A DNA stretch of 64,000 nucleotides from Burkholderiaceae bacterium (GCA_031291325.1 JARLJG010000028.1:1-64000); one strand, 5' to 3'. Shown: positions 52,515 to 63,388, counted from the first letter of the stretch. The notes: a model not told the origin generated them from the letters alone. A program made the numbers and translations.

Positions 52515-52751
52515 TTCATTGCTCCAAAATATCAAATTGATTGTGCCAGTTACCAATTCCGAACTTGCATTCCCGCGTCGTTATCAAGGGTCGCCATATC
52601 ACTTTTTTTGTCTTGCCCGCCGCACTTTTCCGCCTCGTGGCAACATTGGAAAACCAATTCATTGGAGGACATTTCCTTTGTGTCGAAGGATGTCTGTGTT
52701 GCTTGAAAGAGTAGAACGAATCATCACCTATTCGAGTTTAAGCGTCCCCCT

Positions 52752-52784
52752 CCTAAAGTTAGGTTTTTATTTCACATTGTGAAA
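52752..52784. promoter_or_regulatory. Two adjacent palindromes in the divergent regulator/lipoprotein intergenic region
   Basis: CCTAA-AG-TTAGG (52752-52763) and TTTCAC-ATT-GTGAAA (52770-52784). Confidence 0.5.
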
Positions 52785-52976
52785 GGTTGAGGTAATCGGG
52801 CGAAAATTAAGATCGGTATCCAGCCTACCTACCCGGACTTGCTAGACTTCAAACAGCACTCGAGAAAAACAGGGAGAGTTGCGACGCGGCCAGTCCCGCC
52901 ATGTCGACCGGTTGAACGCGCTGGCTCGTCTTCGTTTTCAGACAATGGCTTACGCTTGCCAAAGGAATCTGGGACA

Positions 52977-55808
52977 ATGCGGGAGACTATTCGGGAATTT
53001 ACGCTCATGACGCATAAAAATACTTCTGCTGTAGTGAGTTTTCCCGAACGACGCACACTCCGCGACGCTGCTCGGGCACTAGACGACAGCAAGTTCGCGA
53101 TCCCGCACGTCGCGCCCGATCTGCTGCCTCTTCCTCGCCTGGAAGACAGCTTCGATGTCACGGCGCTGCCCCGACTGGTCGTCTTCGATTCTGCCGCCGG
53201 GTATGGGAAAACAACGATGCTGATCAAACTGCGCGTCGACGCGGAATCGAAAGGCATTCAAACCGGCTGGTTGAACCTGGGAAGTGAAGACAATAGCTCG
53301 ATTCGCTTTCTTCAATGCATCGTTGCCGCAGTGAAGTTTGAACTGCCCGCAGCTAGGATAGTCCCGTTTGCGCAGACGGAAAAAAACACCAGGGCAACAA
53401 CCGACGGCATGCTAACTGCGTTCTGCAGCGATGTGTCCCAGATCGAGGGGCAAGTGCTCTTGTTTCTGGATGACTACCACTTGATCGACCATGCCGACGT
53501 GCATGAGATGATGAACTGGCTGATTTCCCGCGCGCCAGGCAATTTGAAATTTGTTGTCGCATCGCGCGAAAGACTGCCTCTCAAGTTAGGCAAGCTTCGC
53601 CTGGCTCAGGATATCCGGGAAATACATGCGGAACAGCTCAGCCTGGGGCTTGAAGAGTCGCATGCCTTCGTTAGCGCCATCAGCGGACGACAGCTATGTC
53701 CTGAAGAAATGAACCTCTTGCATCAACGCACTGAAGGCTGGGTGGCGGGCTTGCAGCTTGCCTCACTGGCGTTGCGCGATATCGACGATGTGTCGAATTT
53801 CCTCGACACCTTTTCAGGGACTGACCGAGACATCACAGCGTATCTGGCTGAAATCGTATTATCTCATCTGCCCGACGACCTGGCGCGATTCATCATGAGA
53901 ACCGCGCTGTTGGAGAGGTTTTCCGTGGCGTTATGCAGAGATGTGCTGAAGCAGGAAGCCGCTTTTGAAATGGTCGGCGCGGTGAGAGGTAAGAACCTGT
54001 TTCTGATGTCGCTTGACCGCCAGGATACGTGGTTCCGCTATCATCACCTTTTTGCCGATTATTTGAGAAATAGCTACCTCGCTTCCAATCCGGCGGAAGC
54101 GCATGAAGTGTATGCGGCAGCGAGCGTGTGGTTCGAAAACGACGGCGCGCTTAACGAGGCGATTCGGTACGCCATCGCTGCCAAACAATTTGAACGAGCG
54201 GCGAATATTATTGCCCGTTGCGCGCATGACATGGTGACCCTGCGCGGCGAACATGCAATGTTTTTGGGATGGATCGATGCGTTGCCGCGCGATTTCGTGA
54301 TGCAGCGACCCCCATTGCGGCTGGCACAGATATCTTCACTCATGCGCACGCATCGTTATTCGGATGCCGATCAACAACTGTGCGCAATGGAGCAAGATAT
54401 TGAATCTGCCAATGCCGACGATACGGGACTGCAGATCGACAGTAATTCGCCTATCGGGGCCTGGGCACGCAAAGTCGAATTAATGCGCCTTACCTATCTA
54501 TCGCTATCGTTGAACACCGCGCTTGCGGGAAAGCGCGGCATCGAATGGCTTGCCGCATCGGGGCAAAGCGACCAAGCTGCGGAAATCGGCAATGCGCTCA
54601 ATGTCGTCGGATACGATGCTTTCTTTCGCCACGACTACGACGGTGCGCTGCAATATTTTTCCGACGCCAAAAAGAGCTATGAGAAAGGAAATGCCTATTA
54701 CGGCGTCGCATACGCCGAGACATTGCGTTGCATGGTCGAACTGGAACGTGGCAACGTGAACGTAGCTGATCGCATCCTGAGCGACGCCGATATCGTGGTC
54801 GCCAAAGAGCTGGGGCCCTGTTCGTACGGCGGATCGGTGCTATGGGTGCCGCGCGTCCGCGTAAGTTACGAACAAAACAAAATACAGGAAGCTGAGCAGA
54901 CGCTCGACAACTTGTTTCTACTAATGAATCGCCGCAGCTGCAGTTATCCCTTTATGATCAAAGCCCGGATACTTTCTCTGCAGCAGCAGTTTGACGATGC
55001 CGACGCTATCCTGCAGCATGGCATATCCCATATGGAGAAAATGGAGGTATTGTCGATGCTGCCTAGTCTCCACGCGGAACGAATTCATTTGATGCTGAAG
55101 AGGGGGCTGACTATGCAGGCTTTGGCGGTTGCCGAATCGATCGACCTATTCGAGAAGAAAGCAAGATCGTCGATCAAGCCGTCGAATGGCGATCTGGCAT
55201 TGCGACTGTGCGTCGTCAGGCTGAAATTGGCGACTGGACAGGGAGCGGTGCTGGATTTGTTAAACGGCCTCATTGCGGAAGCACGCCGCTACGGTCGCAA
55301 CATGTGGCTGGTCAAGTTGTTTTGCGTCAAGGCCGCCGCCTATATCGAAAGAGGCCAGCGCGACGAGGCGGTGAGACAGATTTATGAAGCGATGACGATC
55401 AGCGCTCAAGGCGGGTTGTGTCGCAGTCTGGTCGATGAAGGGGAGCACGTGCGCGATCTGGTGACCGAGATCGCCGGGCGGCGCGGACAATTGAAGAGTG
55501 AGCCTGCCGGACTTGTTCCGACAGACTATCTGATCAATTTGCAACACGCTTTCCATCACGGATCGGCAATCGGTCCGCAACCATCCGACGCCATCGTCCC
55601 GACCAATTCGCAAAAGGCCGGACTCACGGCACGCGAATTGCAAATACTTAAACTGGTTAACGCCGGCTTGAGCAACCGCGATCTGGCAACACAGCTATTT
55701 TTATCTGAAGGAACCGTTAAATGGCATCTTCGGAACATTTTCGACAAACTCGACGTTGTGAATCGCACCGGCGCAATTGGGGCGGCGCGCGCGCTTTCCA
55801 TTTTGTGA
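52977..55808 (+). CDS. MalT-type STAND ATPase, LuxR-family transcriptional regulator
   Basis: Walker A DSAAGYGKTTMLIKL, LLFLDDYHLID, C-terminal HTH LTARELQILKLVNAGLSNRDLATQLFLSEGTVKWHLRNIFDKL; start 52977 (or 53007) preferred over 52839. Confidence 0.88.
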   Translation: MRETIREFTLMTHKNTSAVVSFPERRTLRDAARALDDSKFAIPHVAPDLLPLPRLEDSFDVTALPRLVVFDSAAGYGKTTMLIKLRVDAESKGIQTGWLNLGSEDNSSIRFLQCIVAAVKFELPAARIVPFAQTEKNTRATTDGMLTAFCSDVSQIEGQVLLFLDDYHLIDHADVHEMMNWLISRAPGNLKFVVASRERLPLKLGKLRLAQDIREIHAEQLSLGLEESHAFVSAISGRQLCPEEMNLLHQRTEGWVAGLQLASLALRDIDDVSNFLDTFSGTDRDITAYLAEIVLSHLPDDLARFIMRTALLERFSVALCRDVLKQEAAFEMVGAVRGKNLFLMSLDRQDTWFRYHHLFADYLRNSYLASNPAEAHEVYAAASVWFENDGALNEAIRYAIAAKQFERAANIIARCAHDMVTLRGEHAMFLGWIDALPRDFVMQRPPLRLAQISSLMRTHRYSDADQQLCAMEQDIESANADDTGLQIDSNSPIGAWARKVELMRLTYLSLSLNTALAGKRGIEWLAASGQSDQAAEIGNALNVVGYDAFFRHDYDGALQYFSDAKKSYEKGNAYYGVAYAETLRCMVELERGNVNVADRILSDADIVVAKELGPCSYGGSVLWVPRVRVSYEQNKIQEAEQTLDNLFLLMNRRSCSYPFMIKARILSLQQQFDDADAILQHGISHMEKMEVLSMLPSLHAERIHLMLKRGLTMQALAVAESIDLFEKKARSSIKPSNGDLALRLCVVRLKLATGQGAVLDLLNGLIAEARRYGRNMWLVKLFCVKAAAYIERGQRDEAVRQIYEAMTISAQGGLCRSLVDEGEHVRDLVTEIAGRRGQLKSEPAGLVPTDYLINLQHAFHHGSAIGPQPSDAIVPTNSQKAGLTARELQILKLVNAGLSNRDLATQLFLSEGTVKWHLRNIFDKLDVVNRTGAIGAARALSIL

Positions 55809-56738
55809 TAATGCTCTCAAAGCCCGTTTGATAGTGCCGACACGCTAGCCCGGTCACCTAGGACGTCCGCTTTGTGGCAGCGAATTACTTCGCTCAAAGG
55901 CGGCAATGGGTCGTTCTGGATCAGTCGGCGTTTTCGAGCAATATATGGCTGGCGCTATTATTGTTGTGCGCAGCGAAATACACTTTCATGCGGGAAAAAT
56001 TTGACTGCATTCACCTATCTGCAAGCCGATGGCAATAATGAAATGCGAAGAGATGGCAAGATCCTCATGCAAACGAGTGGCAAGATCGATGCGAATATGT
56101 ACAAATGTTAATAATTTTGAATCAAATTTTAAAACTTCACGATCTGTGAATATATGCTTGCACGCCCAAGGAAAGGTCGCCCATGTTTCAATCACATAAG
56201 CGACACATTTGAACTAATTGGTGGTTACCGTTACGTTGCAAACCGTTGTTGCGAACGGGATTATGGCGGTTAACGCGGGGCAGTCACAGACACAGCACGA
56301 CCCGATTGCATCCATTCGCGTGGGATTGACGCTGGCTTGGGACGCTGGCGTTCTCCACTCGTGCGCAATCGATCGGTTTGCCGGGCAATTTGCTGGCACT
56401 TGACCCGACCGAAACAGCACTGCCAGGCCTGCCGACAGCGGGGCGCTCTTTGTATAGCCGCGAAGCCAAGCTCGCTGTTGCTTCTGAGTGCTTGAAGGAA
56501 ATAATTTTGGCTGGTGTTTTTTCCATGAGTAGAACTGGATTAGAATCGGAAAGAAAAAAATCAACAAAGTCTGCTGGTAATTCGATTTGAATTTGTTAAT
56601 ATTGGTTGTGGAGAAACAGGTTTGGGGGATGGTGTTCCGCATTGTTTCGGGATCCGGCATTTGAAATGACTGCGGATCGGGCTTGGTGCGGGGCTTTATT
56701 TTGATGCATACCTTAGACGAATTGATAAGCTTTCCACG

Positions 56739-58466
56739 ATGTTCTCCCTACGCACCGAACAGTTACACGCGCCCAACGGACTTTCCATGGAAAGTCTGCT
56801 GGAGCTGGCCGGCGACGCCGTATTCCGCTTGGATCGGAGCGGCAATATCTTTTTTGGCAGCCGGCGCGCGCATCTGCTTCTCGACGGGGCAGACGCTGTA
56901 CCGGGCGCGCATCTCACCAGGTATATTGCGCCGGAAGACGTGGCAGCGGTCGAGGCCGGACTAGTCGAGGCCACCGAATCCGATACTACCGCGCGGATCA
57001 ATGCGCGCATGAGCTTGCGCGACGGCGCGCACTGGTTCGAGCTGCAAATTACGCGCTGCGCAAGCGAGGACCGGCAGTATGAATTTCTGGTTGTTGCGCG
57101 CGATATCGCCGAGCAGCATGCGACCGAAGAGCGCTTGCGACATCTGGCCACGCATGACGATTTGACCGGCTTGCCCAACCGTGCATTGCTCTCCGACCGC
57201 TTGCGCATGGCGTTGGCGCAAGCGCGCCGCGTCGGCATCGGATTTTCGGTGCTGGCCCTCGATCTGGACGGCTTCAAGAAAGTCAACGACGCATTGGGCC
57301 ATGCGGTGGGCGACGCGCTGCTGCGGGTTGCCGGCGCGCGCTTTCGCACCGTGCTGCGCAATGTCGACACCCTGGCGCGCGTCGGCGGCGACGAGTTCGT
57401 CGCCGTGCTGCCGGCCGCAGTCGATGTCGAAGAGTTGCAAATCGTCGCCAGGCGCATGATTTCCACTACCCAGTTGCCGTTTGAAATCGATGGCCAGGTC
57501 TTGTATGTCGGCGCTTCGATCGGCGCCGCAACCTATCCGCAGCACGGCGACAACGAAGTCAAATTGCTGGCGCACGCCGACACGGCGCTGTATCGCGCCA
57601 AGGAAACCGGGAAGTCGCGCTGCGTCATCTACGACGCCGCCAAATTCACCTTGCCGGAGCACGATGTGTCGATGGAGGCGGCCATGTACGAGGCCGTGCG
57701 CAACGGCGAATTCCGCTTGTACTACCAACCGATACTCGATGCCCACAGCCGCCAGATCGTCGGATTCGAGGCGCTGATGCGCTGGATGCATCCCGAGTTG
57801 GGATCGATTTCGCCGGTGCAGTTCATTCCGATGGCCGAGGCAAATGGCTTGATCAACTTGTTGGGCGCCTGGGCATTGAAGGCCGCCTGCGTTCAAATCC
57901 AGCATTTCGAGCAGGCCGCCGGGCGCAGCCTGTATGTGTCGGTCAACGTCAGCCCGCGCCAGTTCCGCAACGATCAATTTCTGCAAGTGATGGACGATGC
58001 GATGAAATTGTCGGGGCTGCAAGGGCGTCAACTGCTGCTGGAAATCACCGAAGGCATTTTGATGTCGGACCCGGAGCACGCGGAAAACCTGTTGAATGAA
58101 ATCGCCACGCGCAACGTGCGCATCGCCATCGACGACTTCGGCACCGGCTATTCTTCGCTGGCCTATTTGAAGCGTTTTCCGATTGCAGCGCTGAAAATCG
58201 ATCGCGCGTTCATCAAGGATTTGCCGGAATCGGTCAAGGATGCGGCGATTTGCAACGTGGTATTGAGCCTGGCCAGCCATTTGAACCTGACCACCATCGC
58301 CGAAGGGGTCGAAAACGAGCAGCAGTTAAGCTTCTTGTCGAAGCAGGGATGCGCAATGATTCAAGGGTTTTTGACCGGACGGCCGTTGCCGCCTGAAGAA
58401 GCAATCGAAGCGCTCAGATCCGGCGTCTTGCCCGCGCTCATTCTGGAAAGCGAAAGAACGGTATGA
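56739..58466 (+). CDS. PAS-GGDEF-EAL cyclic-di-GMP signalling protein
   Basis: RVGGDEFVAVLP and GFEALMRWMHPELG motifs intact; N-terminal PAS-like region. Confidence 0.93.
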   Translation: MFSLRTEQLHAPNGLSMESLLELAGDAVFRLDRSGNIFFGSRRAHLLLDGADAVPGAHLTRYIAPEDVAAVEAGLVEATESDTTARINARMSLRDGAHWFELQITRCASEDRQYEFLVVARDIAEQHATEERLRHLATHDDLTGLPNRALLSDRLRMALAQARRVGIGFSVLALDLDGFKKVNDALGHAVGDALLRVAGARFRTVLRNVDTLARVGGDEFVAVLPAAVDVEELQIVARRMISTTQLPFEIDGQVLYVGASIGAATYPQHGDNEVKLLAHADTALYRAKETGKSRCVIYDAAKFTLPEHDVSMEAAMYEAVRNGEFRLYYQPILDAHSRQIVGFEALMRWMHPELGSISPVQFIPMAEANGLINLLGAWALKAACVQIQHFEQAAGRSLYVSVNVSPRQFRNDQFLQVMDDAMKLSGLQGRQLLLEITEGILMSDPEHAENLLNEIATRNVRIAIDDFGTGYSSLAYLKRFPIAALKIDRAFIKDLPESVKDAAICNVVLSLASHLNLTTIAEGVENEQQLSFLSKQGCAMIQGFLTGRPLPPEEAIEALRSGVLPALILESERTV

Positions 58467-59974
58467 GCAGCGCCGTCCTCGATCCCCAAGCGGCGGAAAA
58501 GACACTCGAACTGCTGTGGGCCAGGGTGCGGTTGCGCGGCGATTTGCCTGGGTTTGCCAAGGTGGTCAACTCCATCATCGGCGCGATGCGCGGCGATAAC
58601 GATGCCGAATTCAACATGACCAAGACCGTGCTGTCCGACCCGGCGCTGACGCAGCGCGTGCTGCGCCTGGCCAATAGCGCGATGTATTCGGTATTCGGCA
58701 TGGGCATCAATACCGTTTCAAAGGCCGTCATCGTGCTCGGCACCGAATCGATCGGCCATCTGGCGTTGGGCTTGAAACTCATCGATGGCTTGACCAATAC
58801 GATGGCGGATGCGCCGGCGACCCGGACCGAGTTGGAAAAGGCGGTTCTGGCCGGACATATCGGACGCCAGGTGGCGTCCTCGGCCAGCACGCGCGATGTC
58901 GAGGAGGCGGTGGTCTGCTCGATGCTGCACAGTCTAGGGCGCATGATGCTGACCTTCTATCTGCCGGAGTCGTGGGCAGCGATACAAGCCTGTTGCGCCG
59001 ATAGCCACGTGTCCGAGGCGGATGCATCGCGCGAGTTGCTGGGCCTGAACCTGGAAGAGATCGGGCGTGCAATCGCCAAGCGCTGGGGCTTCCCGAGCAG
59101 CTTGATCGATAGCATGACCTATGTCCACCCGGAAGCGACCGGCGAGCCGATCGATCATGCGCAATGGCTGGCCACGGTTTCGACGGTATCGTCGCGCTGC
59201 GCCGATGTAATCTGCCGCAGCGATGGCGCCGACACCGCCGAATTGTCGCGCATCGTCGGCAATTATTCCGACATGCTCGGCTTGGAACCTGAGCAGATTC
59301 TGGCTGCGGTCGATGCCGCATTGCAGTCGGTCGAGGACGAAGCCGTCATCAGCCGTCCGATCAAGTTGACCGAAGACGCCGTGACGATAGAGGCGGAACC
59401 TGGCGCCGAGCTGGGCAAGCCGGCCAACGCGGCGCAACTGCTCACGCGTGGTGTGATCGACATGCGCGGCGCCGTGCAAAGCGCCAGCAGCGCGCAGTTG
59501 CTGGCGATGGCGCTGGAAACCGTATTCAAGGGATTGGGATTGAGCCGCGCGATCGCCTTCATGCGCAATAACGAGCGCCACCAATATGCGGCGCGCATGT
59601 GCTTCGGCGAGGGTGCGCAAGACCTGCTCGACAAGCTATCCTTCCCGGACGCGTATCAACCCGATGTGTTCCACGCGGCCTTGGCGAACGACAAGATGAT
59701 TTTCATCGAAAATGCGCACGCCCCGGCATTTTCCAGCAAATTGCCGCGCTGGTGGAAGGGCGCGCTATTCGACGCGCGCAGTTTCATGGTGCTGCCGTTG
59801 ACCGTCAATCGCAATCCGATCGGATTCATCTACGGCGATTGGGACTTGACTTTGCCCGCCGCCAAGGTCGACTCGTCTGAAGTGGAGCCGCTCAACGACT
59901 TGCGCGGCCTGTTGGTGAGCGTGATCGAACAGCGGCGGCATCAGAATACCTCTTCGGGTAAATCGATTTTTTGA
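58463..59974 (+). CDS. HDOD-domain signalling protein with C-terminal GAF-like region
   Basis: VLSDPALTQRVLRLANSAMYSV... HDOD; 4-bp ATGA overlap with the GGDEF-EAL gene. Confidence 0.85.
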   Translation: MSSAVLDPQAAEKTLELLWARVRLRGDLPGFAKVVNSIIGAMRGDNDAEFNMTKTVLSDPALTQRVLRLANSAMYSVFGMGINTVSKAVIVLGTESIGHLALGLKLIDGLTNTMADAPATRTELEKAVLAGHIGRQVASSASTRDVEEAVVCSMLHSLGRMMLTFYLPESWAAIQACCADSHVSEADASRELLGLNLEEIGRAIAKRWGFPSSLIDSMTYVHPEATGEPIDHAQWLATVSTVSSRCADVICRSDGADTAELSRIVGNYSDMLGLEPEQILAAVDAALQSVEDEAVISRPIKLTEDAVTIEAEPGAELGKPANAAQLLTRGVIDMRGAVQSASSAQLLAMALETVFKGLGLSRAIAFMRNNERHQYAARMCFGEGAQDLLDKLSFPDAYQPDVFHAALANDKMIFIENAHAPAFSSKLPRWWKGALFDARSFMVLPLTVNRNPIGFIYGDWDLTLPAAKVDSSEVEPLNDLRGLLVSVIEQRRHQNTSSGKSIF

Positions 59975-60453
59975 CGCTGCTGCCATTTGCATCGGGTGCA
60001 TGGGGTGCCGCGTCAATGTTCGATGAAAGGAACAACGATAAGCATGCGCCCGCTCACGGCAGCCAAGAAACGCACCGTTTCAATCCCGTGATGGTAATAA
60101 TCGTCCAAAATGGTGCAAAATCGCACCCATAATCCGCACTTGTTTGAAACGTCGCCACTTTCTGGTTTTTAAGCATTTTTACGACTTTTTTACACTCAAC
60201 ATCGCGCTTTTTTCAATATTTTTACATTCTTCCTGTTATGTTCGTCGTCCTTGAGTTCACCAATAGCGACATTTAATTCAACCTGGTTCGTATTTTTGCT
60301 TGGATCAGGAACGACCATCGATAAAAAGTCTCAGTTACTTTCTTTCTTTTTCTCCCTTGAAAATGGTTTGTGGCATGAATCATGCTGTTAGGGTGCAAAA
60401 GCCTTTTATAAAAAATGGCTGAATGCACCAAAACTGGGAGTAAATTAGTAGGG

Positions 60454-60485
60454 TTGACCTTATCCAGGTTTTTGACCCTATCCAG
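60454..60485 (+). promoter_or_regulatory. Direct repeat upstream of RND efflux operon
   Basis: TTGACCTTATCCAG (60454) and TTGACCCTATCCAG (60472), 13/14 identical, 18 bp apart. Confidence 0.5.
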
Positions 60486-60602
60486 AAAGCGCTCTGGCTA
60501 CCCGTGTGGTCACGTGGAGATTTCTAAAAGGGGATGCGTTTCTCCGATGATTTTTCCATACGACGTTTTAATATTTTAATCATTTCCCCAAAAAAGCCTG
60601 CC

Positions 60603-61862
60603 ATGACCATAGAACGAATAACTCATCTTCCCACCAAGACTAAAGCGCGCCTGCTTGCAGGGATTGCCGCCTTGATCGGCGGCGGCGTGTTGATCGGCCA
60701 TTTCGCGAGCGGCAAAGCCAACGCCGAGACTGCCCCGAGCGCGCAGCCGGCAGCGGTCGCGCCGGGAAGCTTTCGTCCCGCCAAGGGCCAACTCGAAGCG
60801 CTGAAAATCGTTGCGGTGCAGGCGCAAAGCTTTCGTACAGAGCAAATCACCGATGGCAGCATTGCTACCAACGACGATACGACAACCCAGGTGTTTTCGC
60901 CGTACACCGGGCATGTGACCAAGTTGTTCGCCAAACTGGGCGATGCGGTGCAGAAGGGCACGCCGCTGATGGCGGTGGAGGCGTCGGAATTCGTGCAAGG
61001 GCAAAACGACTTGATCGCTGCAGCGGCAGCGCTTGGTACCGCCACTGCCCAGGTCAAACTGACCGAGGCGGCGGAAAAACGCCAGCACGAAATGTTGTTG
61101 TCCAAAGCGGGAGCGCAGAAGGACTGGTTGCAAAGCCAGGCCGATCTGGCTACTGCGCAGGGGAATTTGCGCAGCGCCGAAATCGCGCTGGCCGCAGTGC
61201 GCAACCGCTTGCGCATCCTCGGCAAGACCGATGAGGAAATTGCTGCGCTGGAAGCCGTGCCGGTGTTGCAGCGGACCAGCCCGGAAGCGGTGGTGCGCGC
61301 TCCGATTGCCGGCACGGTCATCTTGCGCCAGGTCGGCATCGGCCAGAATATTCAAAGCGCGGCAGCCGGTTCTTCCAATCCGGTGTATGCGATCGCCAAC
61401 CTGTCGAGCGTCTGGCTGATCGGCAACGTGCGCGAAACCGACGCGCCACTGATGAAGCTGGGTGCGCCGGTCGAAGTGCAGGTGCCGGCCTGGCCGGAGC
61501 GCGTGTTCAAGGCCAAGCTGACCTGGATTTCGGCGTCGGTCGATCCGAATACGCGGCGCGTCCCGGTGCGCGCGGAAGTCGAGAACCACGACGGCGCATT
61601 GAAGCCGCAGATGTTCGCCACCTTCCACATCGCGACCGGCGACACGGTGACTTCGCCCGGCGTGCCCAACAGCGCGGTAGTGTATGAGGGTTCCGACGCC
61701 CACGTATTCGTCGCCCTTGCCGACGGCGCGCTGGCATTGCGGTCGATCAAGGTCGGACGCATCAACGGCAATATGGTGGAAGTGACCGACGGCTTGAAAG
61801 CCGGCGAAAAAATCGTCACCAGCGGCGCACTGTTCATCGATCGTCTGGCGCAAGGCAACTGA
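60603..61862 (+). CDS. RND efflux periplasmic adaptor (CzcB/CusB-like)
   Basis: HlyD-type hairpin, VWLIGNVRETDAPLMKLGAPVEVQVPAWPERVFKAKLTWISASVDPNTRRVPVRAEV. Confidence 0.9.
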   Translation: MTIERITHLPTKTKARLLAGIAALIGGGVLIGHFASGKANAETAPSAQPAAVAPGSFRPAKGQLEALKIVAVQAQSFRTEQITDGSIATNDDTTTQVFSPYTGHVTKLFAKLGDAVQKGTPLMAVEASEFVQGQNDLIAAAAALGTATAQVKLTEAAEKRQHEMLLSKAGAQKDWLQSQADLATAQGNLRSAEIALAAVRNRLRILGKTDEEIAALEAVPVLQRTSPEAVVRAPIAGTVILRQVGIGQNIQSAAAGSSNPVYAIANLSSVWLIGNVRETDAPLMKLGAPVEVQVPAWPERVFKAKLTWISASVDPNTRRVPVRAEVENHDGALKPQMFATFHIATGDTVTSPGVPNSAVVYEGSDAHVFVALADGALALRSIKVGRINGNMVEVTDGLKAGEKIVTSGALFIDRLAQGN

Positions 61863-61864
61863 CC

Positions 61865-63388
61865 ATGAACAATATCGTCGCAATATCACTCCGGCGGCAC
61901 TGGTTTAAGGCATCGCTGCCGGCCGCCCTGCTCGCGCTCGCCGGCTGCGCCGCAGGCCCCGATTTCTCCCGACCCGCCGCGCCGCCGGTGACCAGTTATA
62001 CCGCCGAACCGCTGGCGACACAAACGGCGTCGGCCCCTGTGGCCGGCGGCGAGGCGCAGCGTTTCGTCGCCACCGCAGACATTCCGCGCCAGTGGTGGAC
62101 CTTGTTTCATTCGCCGGCTTTGAACAGCCTGATCGAGCAGGCGTTGAAGAACAATCCGAATTTGCAGCAAGCCGAAGCCGCGTTGCGCGTCGCCCAGGAA
62201 AACGTGGCCGCGCAAGTCGGCGCTTATTACCCGAGCGTCAGCGCAAATTTCACGCCGAGCCGGCAAAAGCAGGCGCTGGGCACGGTCTCGTCGAACGCCG
62301 CTTCCGGTGCGGCACTGTACAACTTGCATACCGCGCAACTGAATATTTCGTATGTGCCGGACGTCTTCGGCGGCAATCGGCGGCAGGTGGAAAGCTTGCA
62401 GGCGCAGGCCGATTCGCAGCGTTTCCAACTGGAAGCCGCCTACCTGACGCTGACTTCGAACGTGGTCGCCGCAGCGGTGCAGGAAGCATCGTTGCGCGCG
62501 CAAATCGCCGCCACCGAAGCGATGGTCAAGATCGAGCAAGAGCAACTGGATTTGTTCCGCCGCCAACTGGCCTTGGGCGCGGTGCCTGAAGCCAACGTGG
62601 TGGCCCAGGTGGCAACGCTGGCGCAGACCAAAGCCTTGCTGCCGCCGCTGCAAAAGCAACTGGCGCAGCAGCGCGATTTGCTGGCCGCGCTGGCGGGACG
62701 TTACCCGAGCGACGCCGCGCCGGAACAGTTTGAACTCGCGGCGCTGCAATTGCCGCAGGAATTGCCGCTGACGCTGCCGTCCAAGCTGATCGAGCAACGT
62801 CCCGACGTGCGTTCGGCCGAAGAGCAATTGCATGCGGCCAGCGCGCAGATCGGCGTCGCCAAGGCCAACATGCTGCCGCAGTTCTCGCTCAGTGCCGACG
62901 GCGGCAGCATGGCATCCGTGGTCAGCCAACTGTTCAAGTCCGGCAACGGCTTTTGGACTGTGGCCGGCGGCATCACCCAACCGCTGTTCCAGGGCGGCAC
63001 GTTGCTGCACAAGAAGCGCGCCGCGGAAGCCGCGTACGACGAAGCTGCGGCCCAGTACCGCAGCACCGTGCTGGCTGCTTTCCAGAACGTGGCCGACACG
63101 TTGCAAGCCTTGCAGTCCGACGCCGATGCGTTGCAGGCGGCAGCGGTTGCCGAACGCGCGACCGCCGACAGCCTGGCGATTGCCAAGCGCCAGGTGGAAC
63201 TCGGCGATATCGGCTACGTGGCGCTGCTGGCGTCCGAGCAGGCTTACCAGCAGGCACGGACGAATCTGGTGCAGGCGCAAGCCAACCGCTACGCCGATAC
63301 TGCCGCGCTGTTCCAGGCGTTGGGCGGCGGCTGGTGGAATCGCACCGAGCTTGCGGTTGCGGCGCCGTCGGGCGACAAGCAGCCATAA
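61865..63388 (+). CDS. NodT-type outer membrane efflux lipoprotein
   Basis: Lipobox LALAGCAAGPDFSRP; OEP repeats. Confidence 0.92.
   Translation: MNNIVAISLRRHWFKASLPAALLALAGCAAGPDFSRPAAPPVTSYTAEPLATQTASAPVAGGEAQRFVATADIPRQWWTLFHSPALNSLIEQALKNNPNLQQAEAALRVAQENVAAQVGAYYPSVSANFTPSRQKQALGTVSSNAASGAALYNLHTAQLNISYVPDVFGGNRRQVESLQAQADSQRFQLEAAYLTLTSNVVAAAVQEASLRAQIAATEAMVKIEQEQLDLFRRQLALGAVPEANVVAQVATLAQTKALLPPLQKQLAQQRDLLAALAGRYPSDAAPEQFELAALQLPQELPLTLPSKLIEQRPDVRSAEEQLHAASAQIGVAKANMLPQFSLSADGGSMASVVSQLFKSGNGFWTVAGGITQPLFQGGTLLHKKRAAEAAYDEAAAQYRSTVLAAFQNVADTLQALQSDADALQAAAVAERATADSLAIAKRQVELGDIGYVALLASEQAYQQARTNLVQAQANRYADTAALFQALGGGWWNRTELAVAAPSGDKQP

Noticed and set aside
56218-56403. Short ORFs in the 55.8-56.7 kb gap
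   Set aside because: No RBS pattern or recognisable similarity on either strand; treated as noncoding or decayed.
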